Of a DNA stretch of 64,000 nt, positions 24,395 to 32,637 are shown one piece after another; position 1 is the first letter of the stretch, and each line of letters starts with the position of its first letter. The position numbers and the translations under genes are program-made. The notes beneath the pieces are model-generated. The model did not search any database. It had not been told where the DNA came from and was given only the letters and a program-made list of their open reading frames with translations. Location: NCBI GenBank assembly GCA_035695045.1, contig DASSEX010000008.1, forward strand, positions 57,948 to 121,947, read 5' to 3'. The stretch is from DASSKP01 sp035695045. Lineage in GTDB: Bacteria > Actinomycetota > Actinomycetes > JAFAQI01.

Positions 24395-25638
24395 TACTGC
24401 GCGACCTTCTCGCGGCCGCCGACGGCGACCGGCGCGTGGTCGTCGCGGTCCTCGCGCATCGCCGATTCGAGATAGCGGCGGATCGCGAGCGCCGCACCCG
24501 CGCCCTCCCCCGCCGCCGATGCTGCCTGCTTCGTCGACCCCGCGCGTACGTCACCGGCAGCGAAGACACCCGGGATCGATGTCTGCAGCGACATGTCGGT
24601 CTGCACGAAGCCGAACTCGTCGAGCTTGACGACGTCCTTCACCAGCTCGGTGTTGGGCGAGAGCCCGATGAAGACGAAGACCCCGTCAGGGGTGACCTCC
24701 CGGTCGTCCCCGCTGTCGACGTCGCGCAGCACGACACTGCGCAACCTGCTGTCGCCCTTGAACTCGGCCGGCGTCGTGCTCGTGAGCACCTCGATCTTGT
24801 CGTTCTCGGCGACCTTCTCCTGGACGACCTTGCTCGCGGACAGCTGCGGGTCGCGGGTCACGATCGTCACCTTCGACGCGAACTTCGTCAGGAAGATGCT
24901 CTCCTCACCCGCGCTGTTGCCGCCGCCGACGACGAGCACCTCCTTGCCGCGGTAGAACGCACCGTCGCAGGTCGCGCAGAAGTGCACCCCCGCGCCGATG
25001 AAGTCCTCCTCCCCCGGCACTCCCAGGCGCCGGTACGTCGACCCGAGCGCGAGCAGCACGGCGCCGGCTCGGTAGTCCTCGCCGTCACCGGTCGTGACGC
25101 ACTTGTACCGTCCGTCGGCCCGGACGCCCGTCACCTCCTGCGCGCTGAGGATCTCGACCCCGAACCTCTCGGCCTGCGTGCGCAAGCGGTCGGCGAACTC
25201 CGCACCCGAGACACCTTCCGGGAAGCCGGGAAAGTTGTCGAGCAGCTCGGTGATGCCGGCCTGGCCACCGACGCCGGCGCGTTCGACCACGAGGGTGTCG
25301 AGCCCCTCGCGAGCGGCGTACAGAGCAGCGGTCAGGCCGGCCGGCCCGGAGCCGACGACGACAAGGTCGTAGTAGTGCCGTTTCGCGACTGTCTGCAGCC
25401 CCAGCTTCTCGGCGAGCTGGGCGTTGCTCGGCTCGACGAGAAGCGACCCGTCCTCGAACCTGATGACCGGGATGATCTGCTTGCCGTCGTTGACCTTCTC
25501 GACGTAGGCCATCGCATCGGCGTCGTCCTCGATGTCGACGAAGTCGTAGTGCACACGCTGCTCGCCGAAGAACTGTTTCGCGCGCTTGCAGTCGCCGCAC
25601 CAGTTGGTGCCGTAGAGAGTGATGCCGGCGTCGGCCAT
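24394..25638 (-). CDS. Glutaredoxin-thioredoxin reductase fusion
   Basis: Protein of 414 residues. Residues 1-80 form a glutaredoxin/mycoredoxin-like domain with active site CGDC at 14-17. From about residue 88 comes a low-molecular-weight thioredoxin-disulfide reductase: FAD motif GSGPAG (96-101), redox CATCD at 221-225, NADPH motif GGGNSAG (238-244), and GVFAAGDVRAGSTKQ. The fused domain may receive electrons directly from the reductase. The ATG at 25638 follows GAGGAG; the longer open frame upstream is in another gene's shadow. It is coupled to the Nif3 gene. Confidence 0.9.
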   Translation of the reverse strand: MADAGITLYGTNWCGDCKRAKQFFGEQRVHYDFVDIEDDADAMAYVEKVNDGKQIIPVIRFEDGSLLVEPSNAQLAEKLGLQTVAKRHYYDLVVVGSGPAGLTAALYAAREGLDTLVVERAGVGGQAGITELLDNFPGFPEGVSGAEFADRLRTQAERFGVEILSAQEVTGVRADGRYKCVTTGDGEDYRAGAVLLALGSTYRRLGVPGEEDFIGAGVHFCATCDGAFYRGKEVLVVGGGNSAGEESIFLTKFASKVTIVTRDPQLSASKVVQEKVAENDKIEVLTSTTPAEFKGDSRLRSVVLRDVDSGDDREVTPDGVFVFIGLSPNTELVKDVVKLDEFGFVQTDMSLQTSIPGVFAAGDVRAGSTKQAASAAGEGAGAALAIRRYLESAMREDRDDHAPVAVGGREKVAQ

Positions 25639-25649
25639 GTCGGTCCTCC

Positions 25650-26489
25650 TCAGGCGTCGTGCAGCCGGTCGACCGCTGCGCGGATGCGGCCGGGCTGCTC
25701 CAGCCAGATGAAGTGGCCGGCGTCCTCCACGATCTCCGTCCACGCGCCCGGGATGGCAGCCGCGGTGGCGGTCGACGCCGTGACCGGCATCGGGCTGCCC
25801 GCTCCTGCGAGGAAGCCGACCGGCGTCGTGACTGACGGAAGCGACGACGTCAGTCGCGGGAGCTCCTCGTGCAGTGACTCGAACGACCGCGCGTAGGCGT
25901 CGAGCGAGAGCGTCATCGTGGCCGGCATCTCGTGCGGCGCGGTCCAGTCCGCGTAGTAGGCCGGCCACACCAGGCGCAGACTCTCGAGCGCGTCCTCCGG
26001 CGTGCCCTCACCGGCCATCGCCCGCGCGTCGAGAGCCGCCGCCTTCTCGCGCACGTCCTCCGGCGTCCGCGCGAACATCGCCGCCTCGAACTCCTTCTCG
26101 CCGCCGTCCCCGACTCCGCCGAGCGGGTCGATGCACAGCACGCCGTCGAGCCGGTCGCCCATCGCGACCGCGGCGTGCAGCGCGAGGTGGCCGCCCCACG
26201 AGTTGCCGACGAGTGTCGTGCGGTCCCACCCAAGGGCATCGAGAACGCCGGCGATGTCCTCGACGTGCGTCGCGACATCGAACGGACCGTCGAGCGACGA
26301 CGGCGCCAGCCCGCGCTGCTGGTAGGTCGCGACCTCGTAGCCGTCGACGAGCTCGTCCGCCACCTCGTCCATGTACGTGAACGACATGCCAGGACCGCCG
26401 TGCAGAAGCAGGACGGGACGCCCGGCGCCGGCGACCCAGCCGCGCAGGACGCCGTTGCGGACGGGGGCCTCGAAGTCTCGACGCGACAT
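25650..26489 (-). CDS. Alpha/beta hydrolase (proline iminopeptidase-like)
   Basis: Protein of 279 residues. LLLHGGPGMSFTYMDEVAD matches the oxyanion-hole region of prolyl iminopeptidases and related hydrolases, the nucleophile elbow is GNSWGG, and EDAGHFIWLEQP carries the catalytic His. The substrate is uncertain. Its stop lies 11 bases before the reductase start, so they are probably co-transcribed. The ATG at 26489 gives the family length; the divergent histidine phosphatase starts 18 bases away. Confidence 0.85.
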   Translation of the reverse strand: MSRRDFEAPVRNGVLRGWVAGAGRPVLLLHGGPGMSFTYMDEVADELVDGYEVATYQQRGLAPSSLDGPFDVATHVEDIAGVLDALGWDRTTLVGNSWGGHLALHAAVAMGDRLDGVLCIDPLGGVGDGGEKEFEAAMFARTPEDVREKAAALDARAMAGEGTPEDALESLRLVWPAYYADWTAPHEMPATMTLSLDAYARSFESLHEELPRLTSSLPSVTTPVGFLAGAGSPMPVTASTATAAAIPGAWTEIVEDAGHFIWLEQPGRIRAAVDRLHDA

Positions 26490-26507
26490 GCGGGCATCGT
26501 ATGAGCC

Positions 26508-27086
26508 ATGGGAGCGCCCGAGGTCTGGCTCGTACGACACGGTGAGACCGAGTGGAGCGCGGCCGGCCGACACACGGGGACGACCGATCTTCCCCTGACC
26601 GAGCGCGGCCGCGAGGCGGCCCGCGCGGTCGCGCCTGCTCTGCATGACCACACCTTCGCGGCAGTGTTGACGAGCCCGCTGCGCCGCGCCCGCGAAACCT
26701 GCGAGCTCGCCGGACTCGCAGCGCACGCCGAGGTCGTCGACGACCTGCGCGAGTGGGACTACGGCGAGTTCGAAGGACTCACGACCGCACAGATCCGCGA
26801 GTCACGCCCGGGCTGGACCGTGTGGCAGGACGGCTGCCCTGGCGGCGAGTCGGTTGCCGACGTCGGCGCCCGTGCGGACCGCGTCGTCGCTCGCCTGCGG
26901 GCGGTCGAGGGCGACGTCGCAGTCTTCGCGCACGGTCACTTCCTGCGGGTGCTCGGCGCCCGATGGTGCGGGCTGGCGCCGGAAGCCGGAGCGGTCCTCG
27001 CCCTGGACACCGCGACGTTGTGTCGCCTCGGGTGGGAGCGGGAGCAGGCCGTCGTACGGATGTGGAACGCCCCAGCCGTGTTCTGA
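26508..27086 (+). CDS. Histidine phosphatase family protein
   Basis: Protein of 192 residues of the phosphoglycerate-mutase-like branch. VWLVRHGETEWSAAGRHTG has the catalytic RHG, TSPLRRARETCELAG the second arginine, the acid residue is in REWDYGEFEG, and AVFAHGHFLRVL has the second histidine. It removes phosphate from a small molecule, perhaps a sugar or nucleotide; the substrate is not known. It is divergent from the hydrolase gene with only 18 bases between the starts, so the promoters must overlap the genes. Confidence 0.92.
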   Translation: MGAPEVWLVRHGETEWSAAGRHTGTTDLPLTERGREAARAVAPALHDHTFAAVLTSPLRRARETCELAGLAAHAEVVDDLREWDYGEFEGLTTAQIRESRPGWTVWQDGCPGGESVADVGARADRVVARLRAVEGDVAVFAHGHFLRVLGARWCGLAPEAGAVLALDTATLCRLGWEREQAVVRMWNAPAVF

Positions 27087-27161
27087 GGACCTTTGACTCT
27101 GGTCGCGTTCCGTCGCTGCGGAGGAATCTGCGGCTGACGACAACCGACGTCAGGGCTTGCC

Positions 27162-27959
27162 ATGAACACTTCCACTGCCGCCGGGTTCGTGCCCGTTGCC
27201 ACCAAGGGCGCCGTAGCCGCGAGCGACGTCAGCTATGCCCGCTCCCGGTTCGAGGGATTGTCGCGCTACGCGCGAGACCCGATCCTGTTCGCCCGGGCAA
27301 GGCTGACGCACCTGAATGACCCGGCGTTGGCACGACCGGCCGTGGCACAGGTCAACATCGACCTCAACGGTCGCCTGGTGCGCGCCCAGGTCGCCCGGCC
27401 GACGATGCATGAGGCGATCGACGAGGCACACGACCGACTGCGCGACCGCATACAGCGCGCAGCCGGCGACTGGGAGGCCATCCGCGGCAGCCGACCGTTG
27501 CGTGAGGTCCACGAGTGGCGGCACGACAGTCAGCCGACGGACCGCCCGCCGTACTTCCCACGGCCGGCGGAGGAACGGCGGGTCATCCGGCACAAGGCGT
27601 TCAGCCTGGCTCGCGCGACCATCGACGAGGCCGCGTGGGAGATGAGCCAGCTCGACTTCAACTTCCACCTGTTCACCGAGGCCGGCAGCGGGATCGACAG
27701 CGTGCTCTACCGCACTGACGACGGATCGCACTACCGGCTGGCGCAGGTCGCCCCGGCGCCCGAGCGGGTGAGTCACGGGCAGCTGCCGGTCACCATCAGC
27801 GAGCAACCCGCCGCACGGATGACTGTTCGGGAGGCGGCGGACCGGCTGAACGAGGGCAGCTGGCCGTTCGTGTTCTTCCGGGACTCCGTCACGCATCGTG
27901 GCTGCCTGCTCTACCACCGGTACGACGGTCACTACGGCCTCATCACACCCGCCGAGTAA
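27162..27959 (+). CDS. HPF/S30EA-type ribosome-associated protein with two C-terminal domains
   Basis: Protein of 265 residues. VNIDLNGRLVRAQVARPTMH (about 67-86) and the next helix resemble the N-terminal domain of hibernation-promoting factors. Residues ~143-198 (RHKAFSLARATIDEAAWEM, then HLFTEAGSGIDSVLYRTDDG) and ~205-265 are two copies of the sigma-54 modulation/S30EA C-terminal domain. Such proteins dimerise or silence ribosomes in stationary or hypoxic states. The gene is followed by Hsp20 and a dienelactone hydrolase-like gene, as in DosR-type dormancy sets. Upstream, GACC and GGTC flank 9 bases at about 27090-27106, a weak palindrome. Confidence 0.8.
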   Translation: MNTSTAAGFVPVATKGAVAASDVSYARSRFEGLSRYARDPILFARARLTHLNDPALARPAVAQVNIDLNGRLVRAQVARPTMHEAIDEAHDRLRDRIQRAAGDWEAIRGSRPLREVHEWRHDSQPTDRPPYFPRPAEERRVIRHKAFSLARATIDEAAWEMSQLDFNFHLFTEAGSGIDSVLYRTDDGSHYRLAQVAPAPERVSHGQLPVTISEQPAARMTVREAADRLNEGSWPFVFFRDSVTHRGCLLYHRYDGHYGLITPAE

Positions 27960-28016
27960 TGGTCTTCGCGCCCCGCAGCAGTGAGGACGCTTCGCGATGC
28001 AGATCGGAGTGAGGAC

Positions 28017-28460
28017 ATGGCAAGACTGGCCCGACGCGACCCGTTCACCATCGAGTGGCCCGAGTGGTTCGGCCGCCGGTTCGAGGACTGGTGGCCCGAG
28101 CGCATGCACGACATGTTCGGCCGCGGCACGATGAAGGTCGAGGAGTTCGCCGATGACGGCGCGCTCGTTGTCCGCGCCGAGCTCCCCGGCATCGACCCGG
28201 ACAAGGACGTGGAGATCTCCGTCCACGACGGCTTGCTGCACATCAAGGGCGAGCGCATCGACCATGAGGAAGAGACCAAGAAGGCCTTCTACCGGTCGGA
28301 GTTCACCTACGGCATGTTCGAGCGGACTCTGCCGTTGCCGGCCGGAGCCACCGAAGCCGACGTCAAAGCCACCTACAAGGACGGCGTCCTCGAGGTCCGC
28401 ATCCCGATGAAGTCCGAGGCGACCACCGCCGCGAAGGTGCCGGTGCAGCGGGTGGACTGA
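28017..28460 (+). CDS. Small heat shock protein, Hsp20 family
   Basis: Protein of 147 residues. The alpha-crystallin domain spans about 37-130 (VVRAELPGIDPDKDVEISV, GLLHIKGER, YGMFERTLPLP, ATYKDGVLEVRIP). The C-terminal extension ends in KVPVQRV, a short variant of the I-x-I anchor. It acts as an ATP-independent holdase in the cytoplasm. The ATG at 28017 has GGAGTGAGG just upstream. It sits between the HPF-like and hydrolase genes with 57- and 6-base gaps, suggesting one stress-induced unit. Confidence 0.93.
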   Translation: MARLARRDPFTIEWPEWFGRRFEDWWPERMHDMFGRGTMKVEEFADDGALVVRAELPGIDPDKDVEISVHDGLLHIKGERIDHEEETKKAFYRSEFTYGMFERTLPLPAGATEADVKATYKDGVLEVRIPMKSEATTAAKVPVQRVD

Positions 28461-28466
28461 CCCGCG

Positions 28467-29156
28467 GTGCGCAACGAAGAGGTCACGATCCCGGCCGGCG
28501 AGGTGGAGCTTGCCGGCCGGTTGACCGTGCCGGCAGAAGCCCGCGGAGTCGTCGTCTTCGCCCACGGCAGCGGCAGCTCACGGCACAGCCCGCGCAACCG
28601 CTTCGTGGCCTCCCGGCTGAACGCCGCGGGGATGGCAACGCTGCTCTTCGACCTGCTCAACGAAGCGGAGGAGAGGGACCGCGCGAACGTCTTCGACATC
28701 GATCTCCTGGCCCGTCGACTGCTCGCCGTCACTGAATGGCTTCGCAGCCAACCCGGTCTCGACCATCTGCCGGTCGGCTACTTCGGTGCCAGCACCGGGG
28801 CCGGGGCCGCGCTCTGCGCGGCGGCCGACCCGATGACCGACGTCGGGGCGGTGGTGTCGCGTGGCGGCCGGCCCGACCTGGCCGGTTCGAGGCTGCACAT
28901 GGTTCGCGCTCCGACGTTGCTCATCGTCGGTGGCTACGACGGCGTCGTCATCGGCCTCAACCGTGAGGCGCAGGCTCGACTCACCTGCGAGAGCCGACTG
29001 GACATCGTTGCCGGAGCCACTCACCTGTTCGAAGAACCCGGAACCCTCGAACAGGTCGCAGAGCTCGCCGCCGACTGGTTCACCGCTCATCTCACGGCTG
29101 TTCCGGCCACAACCGGCGCGGCCGGACAGACGAGTCACGCCCGGCAGAACAGTTGA
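28467..29156 (+). CDS. Dienelactone hydrolase-like alpha/beta hydrolase
   Basis: Protein of 229 residues. VVVFAHGSGSSRHSPRNR is the oxyanion region, GYFGASTGAGAAL the nucleophile elbow (G-A-S-T-G), an acid is in VGGYDGVV and the histidine in AGATHLFEEPG. The same subgroup occurs, often fused to phosphoribosyltransferase domains, in mycobacterial DosR-regulated genes. The substrate is unknown. The GTG start lies 6 bases after the Hsp20 stop, so expression with it is likely. It is convergent with the DUF2510 protein with one base between stops. Confidence 0.8.
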   Translation: MRNEEVTIPAGEVELAGRLTVPAEARGVVVFAHGSGSSRHSPRNRFVASRLNAAGMATLLFDLLNEAEERDRANVFDIDLLARRLLAVTEWLRSQPGLDHLPVGYFGASTGAGAALCAAADPMTDVGAVVSRGGRPDLAGSRLHMVRAPTLLIVGGYDGVVIGLNREAQARLTCESRLDIVAGATHLFEEPGTLEQVAELAADWFTAHLTAVPATTGAAGQTSHARQNS

Positions 29157-29157
29157 G

Positions 29158-29883
29158 TCAGCTGAGGTGGTCGGTCCAGCGGGCGCCGTCCCACCAGCGT
29201 TGACGGCCGCTGCCACCGGGATCGGGGTACCACGCCGCCGGAGGCGGCGCGGCGTACCCCGGCGCGGCGCCGTACGCAGGGGTGAACGACGTCGGCCCGC
29301 GCGATGCGCGGTTGCGCCGGACGATGCCGACGATCAGCAGCACGAGCCCGACGGTTGCGGCGAGCGCGCCCAGCACCAACAGCACGATCCACTTGGCAGC
29401 CGCGCGTGCCGCGCCGCCGAGCGTGCGGGTGACGACGGCCTGGGGGAAGCCCGCCCCGTTCGGTCTGATGTCGACGGTGTAGTCGCCGCTGGCCGGAACG
29501 TCGAAGAGGATGGCGCCGGTGTAGCTGCCTGACCCGCGCGTGATCGTCTCGGTGGCGCCGCCGGGATATCTCGTCGTCAGCCGAGTGCCGTCGGCGGCGG
29601 TGACCGTGACGTCGGCGGGAGTGAGGGTCGTCGGCCGCTCATTGGTGAAGGTGAGGCCGCCACCGCCGCTCCGACTCCCGGTGCGTTGGTAGACCTCGTA
29701 GGTGCCGGTGCCGAAGTGGCGCTGGAAGTGGGCCGGCAGCGCGAACGCCTCGCTGCCGAGAATCGTCCGGCCGAACGTCACCCCGGTGCCGACGCCGCCG
29801 GCGATCGCGATCGCGATGCCCGCCCCGAGCACGGCGAACGAAAGCGGCAGCGACGGACCGATCCGCCCGGTGTCACCAGCCAT
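29158..29883 (-). CDS. DUF2510 membrane protein
   Basis: Protein of 241 residues with two membrane helices (about 13-35 and 163-188) flanking an outer beta-rich domain of ~120 residues, then a short tail ending in a DUF2510 motif (WYPDPGGSGRQRWWDGARWT). DUF2510 is a short Trp-rich segment common in actinobacterial membrane proteins; function unknown. The ATG at 29883 gives a normal start with a basic N-terminus. Confidence 0.8.
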   Translation of the reverse strand: MAGDTGRIGPSLPLSFAVLGAGIAIAIAGGVGTGVTFGRTILGSEAFALPAHFQRHFGTGTYEVYQRTGSRSGGGGLTFTNERPTTLTPADVTVTAADGTRLTTRYPGGATETITRGSGSYTGAILFDVPASGDYTVDIRPNGAGFPQAVVTRTLGGAARAAAKWIVLLVLGALAATVGLVLLIVGIVRRNRASRGPTSFTPAYGAAPGYAAPPPAAWYPDPGGSGRQRWWDGARWTDHLS

Positions 29884-29933
29884 GCGTTCACGGTAGGGCC
29901 TTCGACCAGCGCGCTGGCTACGTCACGCGGTGC

Positions 29934-30170
29934 TCAGTGCGGAAGCTGCGTACGCCTCGCGAAGCGGTGACCGACGTGGAGGACGCCGTCGTGGCAACGC
30001 CGGCAGCGAAGCGTCTGTGGAGGTAGTGGCAGCAGAGTCGTCCGGCCACACGCGGCGCACTTGCCCGAGTAGTCGTCCAGCGTCTCGATCAGGCCGCGGA
30101 AGCCCATGACGGCGAAGAAGGCTCCGGCCAGGCTGGACAGTACGACGATCACGGATTCCCAAGGTCCCAT
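29934..30170 (-). CDS. Small membrane protein with zinc-ribbon tail
   Basis: Protein of 78 residues. One membrane helix near the N-terminus (VIVVLSSLAGAFFAVMGF) is followed by a cytoplasmic tail with two CxxC pairs (CAAC and CRRC), probably a zinc ribbon. The ATG at 30170 is chosen over one at 30188 because GGGAGGTGAG precedes it. It is divergent from the chloride channel, and a TATCG-N5-CGATA palindrome lies 20 bases upstream of its start. Confidence 0.65.
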   Translation of the reverse strand: MGPWESVIVVLSSLAGAFFAVMGFRGLIETLDDYSGKCAACGRTTLLPLPPQTLRCRRCHDGVLHVGHRFARRTQLPH

Positions 30171-30189
30171 GTCACTCTCACCTCCCATC

Positions 30190-30204
30190 TATCGTACCAC
30201 GATA
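30190..30204. promoter_or_regulatory. Palindromic operator candidate, proximal to the zinc-ribbon gene
   Basis: TATCGTACCACGATA, an inverted repeat TATCGT-3-ACGATA. On the minus strand it contains TACGAT, a plausible -10 element placed just before the ribosome site of the zinc-ribbon membrane gene. Its twin lies at 30236. Confidence 0.6.
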
Positions 30205-30235
30205 CGATGACAGGAGGGTGCGCTCGGGCCACCCC

Positions 30236-30250
30236 TATCGCTGTACGATA
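30236..30250. promoter_or_regulatory. Palindromic operator candidate, proximal to the chloride channel gene
   Basis: TATCGCTGTACGATA, matching the first site as TATCG-N5-CGATA, with centres 46 bases apart. On the plus strand it contains TACGAT, which could be the -10 of the channel gene. Both divergent promoters would thus be covered by one DNA-binding protein. Confidence 0.6.
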
Positions 30251-30284
30251 GAACGGTGTTCGGACCTCCCTGTGCGCTCCCCCG

Positions 30285-32144
30285 GTGACCGAGCAGGCAG
30301 AACCGAGCGCATCTCGTCAGGCAGCGGCTCCGCGGCTCGGTGACTTCACCGCGACGCCGCGCGTCCTTCTCGTCGCTGCTCTCGCGGTGCCGGTCGGCGG
30401 GCTGTCGGCAGGCGTCGCGTGGCTGCTGCTGCGGTTGATCGGCCTCATCACCAACCTCGTCTTCTACTCCCGCGTCGCGACCAGCCTGGTCGCACCCGAC
30501 GCCCACCACCACAACCCGGTGTTGGTCGTCGTCGCCCCCGTCGTGGGCGGTCTCGTCATCGGGCTCATGGCGCGCTACGGGTCGGAGAAGATCCGCGGGC
30601 ACGGCATGCCCGAGGCGCTCGAGGCGATCCTCACCGGCGGCAGCAAGGTGCAGCCGCGTGTCGCGGCGTTGAAGCCGGTGGCGTCCGCGATCGCGATCGG
30701 CACCGGCGGCCCGTTCGGCGCCGAGGGACCGATCATCATGACCGGCGGGGCGTTCGGCTCCCTCATCGCACAGTTCGTGCATCTCACCGCGGACGAGCGC
30801 AAGACGTTGCTCGTCGCCGGAGCCGCCGGCGGCATGGCCGCGACGTTCAACACGCCCTTCGCGGCAGTCATGCTCGCGGTCGAGCTGTTGCTGTTCGAGT
30901 GGCGCCCCCGCTCTTACATCCCGGTCGCGACAGCGGTCGCCGTCGCGACGGCTGTGCGGACGGTCATCCTCGGAGGCGGCTCGCTGTTCCGCGTCCCGCA
31001 CGTGTCGTTGCACGTCACCCCCGGGATCGACGCGCTGTGTGTCATCGCCGGCGTGATCGCCGGTCTGCTCGCGGTCGTCGCGACGGTGCTCGTCTACGCG
31101 TCGGAGGACGCGTTCGGGCGGTTGCGGTTGCACTGGATGTGGTGGCCCGCGATCGGCGGACTCGTCATCGGCATCGGCGGGCTGTTCGTGCCGCAGGCGC
31201 TCGGAGTCGGGTACGACGTGATCGGCGCAGAGCTCGACGGCAGCATCGGCCTGGGTCTCGTCGCCGGAATCCTCGTCGTCAAGACCCTGATCTGGTCACT
31301 CTCGCTCGGCTCCGGCACCTCCGGTGGCGTGCTCGCGCCCATGTTCATGGTCGGGGGTGCGCTGGGGACGCTGGAGGCTCACGTCTTCCCGTCGGTTGCG
31401 CCGGGCTTCTGGCCGCTCGTGGGTCTCGCGGGAGTTCTCGGTGGCGTGATGCGCTCGCCACTGACCGGCGTCGTCTTCGCGATCGAGCTCACCGGGCGGC
31501 TGGACGCCGTACTGCCCTTGCTGATCGGCGCGTCGACCGCGTACGCCGTCTCGGTCCTCGTCCTGAAGCGTTCCGTGCTCACCGAAAAGATCGCCCGGCG
31601 CGGCTACCACCTGACGCGTGAGTACGACGTGGACCCGCTGGAGGTGCTGTTCGTCCGCGACGCGATGAGTGGCGAGTTCACGTCGTTCCCGGTCGGCGAG
31701 GACATCACGGCCGTCCTGGCGACTTTTGTGGACGGGCGACGTCAGCTCCGCGACCGGCAACATCGGCAGCGGCTCTATCCGGTGCTCGACGAGGTCGGTG
31801 TCATGCACGGCGTACTGACTCGTCGCGACGTCCTCGACCAGGCCCTTCGTGACGAGCCGTCCGTGCGCGTGGTCGACGACCTCATGGTGCGCCGGCCTGT
31901 CATCGCGCATCCCGACGAGACGTTGCGCACGGTCGCTTATCGGATGGCAGCGTCGGGGTTCGCGCGAGTGCCGGTGCTGGAGCGCGGCACCGGCCGTGCC
32001 GTCGGGTTGCTGACTCTGTCGCAGCTGCTCCAAGGGCGTCTACGGGACCTCCGAGAAGCGCGCGAGGTCGAACAGGTCCTTCGCTTCCGGGTTGTGCTGC
32101 CGACTCGACGGCATTCGCGGCGTGGAGCCGCGCGATCGGGTTGA
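30285..32144 (+). CDS. CLC chloride channel / H+ antiporter with CBS pair
   Basis: Protein of 619 residues. The membrane part has the CLC ion-path motifs: GTGGPFGAEGPIIMTGG (with the gating glutamate), SLGSGTSGGVLAP and GVMRSPLTGVVFAIEL. The C-terminal ~150 residues are two CBS domains (FVRDAMSGEFTSFPVG and DLMVRRPVIAHPDETLRTVA), which may bind nucleotides to control gating. It moves Cl- in exchange for protons or as a channel. The GTG start has a poor ribosome site. The stop lies in a 17-bp tandem repeat. Confidence 0.92.
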   Translation: MTEQAEPSASRQAAAPRLGDFTATPRVLLVAALAVPVGGLSAGVAWLLLRLIGLITNLVFYSRVATSLVAPDAHHHNPVLVVVAPVVGGLVIGLMARYGSEKIRGHGMPEALEAILTGGSKVQPRVAALKPVASAIAIGTGGPFGAEGPIIMTGGAFGSLIAQFVHLTADERKTLLVAGAAGGMAATFNTPFAAVMLAVELLLFEWRPRSYIPVATAVAVATAVRTVILGGGSLFRVPHVSLHVTPGIDALCVIAGVIAGLLAVVATVLVYASEDAFGRLRLHWMWWPAIGGLVIGIGGLFVPQALGVGYDVIGAELDGSIGLGLVAGILVVKTLIWSLSLGSGTSGGVLAPMFMVGGALGTLEAHVFPSVAPGFWPLVGLAGVLGGVMRSPLTGVVFAIELTGRLDAVLPLLIGASTAYAVSVLVLKRSVLTEKIARRGYHLTREYDVDPLEVLFVRDAMSGEFTSFPVGEDITAVLATFVDGRRQLRDRQHRQRLYPVLDEVGVMHGVLTRRDVLDQALRDEPSVRVVDDLMVRRPVIAHPDETLRTVAYRMAASGFARVPVLERGTGRAVGLLTLSQLLQGRLRDLREAREVEQVLRFRVVLPTRRHSRRGAARSG

Positions 32145-32180
32145 GCGCGCGATCGGGTTGAGCGCGTGATCACGCGGCTC
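32125..32180. repeat. 17-bp tandem repeat inside a hairpin between convergent genes
   Basis: CGCGATCGGGTTGAGCG is present twice in perfect tandem (32131-32147 and 32148-32164), with a degenerate third unit. The stop codon of the CLC gene lies in the first unit. The block is framed by GAGCCGCG (32125) and CGCGGCTC (32173-32180), and CGCGTGATCACGCG inside is self-complementary. It separates convergent genes and may end both transcripts. Confidence 0.7.
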
Positions 32181-32595
32181 AGCGCGACTCGGCTGCCCGC
32201 ACCCTCTTGCACATGGCGAGCAACAGGTTCTTGGTGAGCAGCGGTTCCTCGTCGAGGAGCGGCGCGAAGTCCCAGGCCGGCAACGCGAGCGTGGTCAGCT
32301 GCTCGGTCGCACGGATCGTGGCGGACCGGGGACCGCCGTCGATGAGCGAGATTTCCCCGAAGTAGTCACCCGGACGAAGACTCCCCACGACCGTGCCGTT
32401 GACCAGCACTTCCGCCGTGCCCTCGAGGATGAGGTGGAACCCGACCGCTTCTTGGGCCTCACTCGTGACGACCTTGCCCGCAGCGTGGTTGGTCCGCCGT
32501 GTCCGGGCGGCCAGCTTGTCGAGCGCACGGTCGCCGACGCTTGCGAACAGGTCCACCTTGCGCAGGGCGTCAACGACCTGCTGGTCGGCACTCAT
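32179..32595 (-). CDS. Cyclic nucleotide-binding domain protein
   Basis: Protein of 138 residues, a single CNB domain. The phosphate-binding cassette reads FGEISLIDGGPRSATIRA, with the Glu and Arg that hold cAMP or cGMP. No output domain is present, so it probably acts on a partner. It lies 42 bases downstream of the adenylate cyclase-like gene on the same strand, which suggests a linked sender and receiver. The ATG at 32595 has the purine run GGGGGAT just upstream. Confidence 0.88.
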   Translation of the reverse strand: MSADQQVVDALRKVDLFASVGDRALDKLAARTRRTNHAAGKVVTSEAQEAVGFHLILEGTAEVLVNGTVVGSLRPGDYFGEISLIDGGPRSATIRATEQLTTLALPAWDFAPLLDEEPLLTKNLLLAMCKRVRAAESR

Positions 32596-32637
32596 GCGAT
32601 ATCCCCCGTTGTCGGAAACGTGCGGGTGACGCGCATG

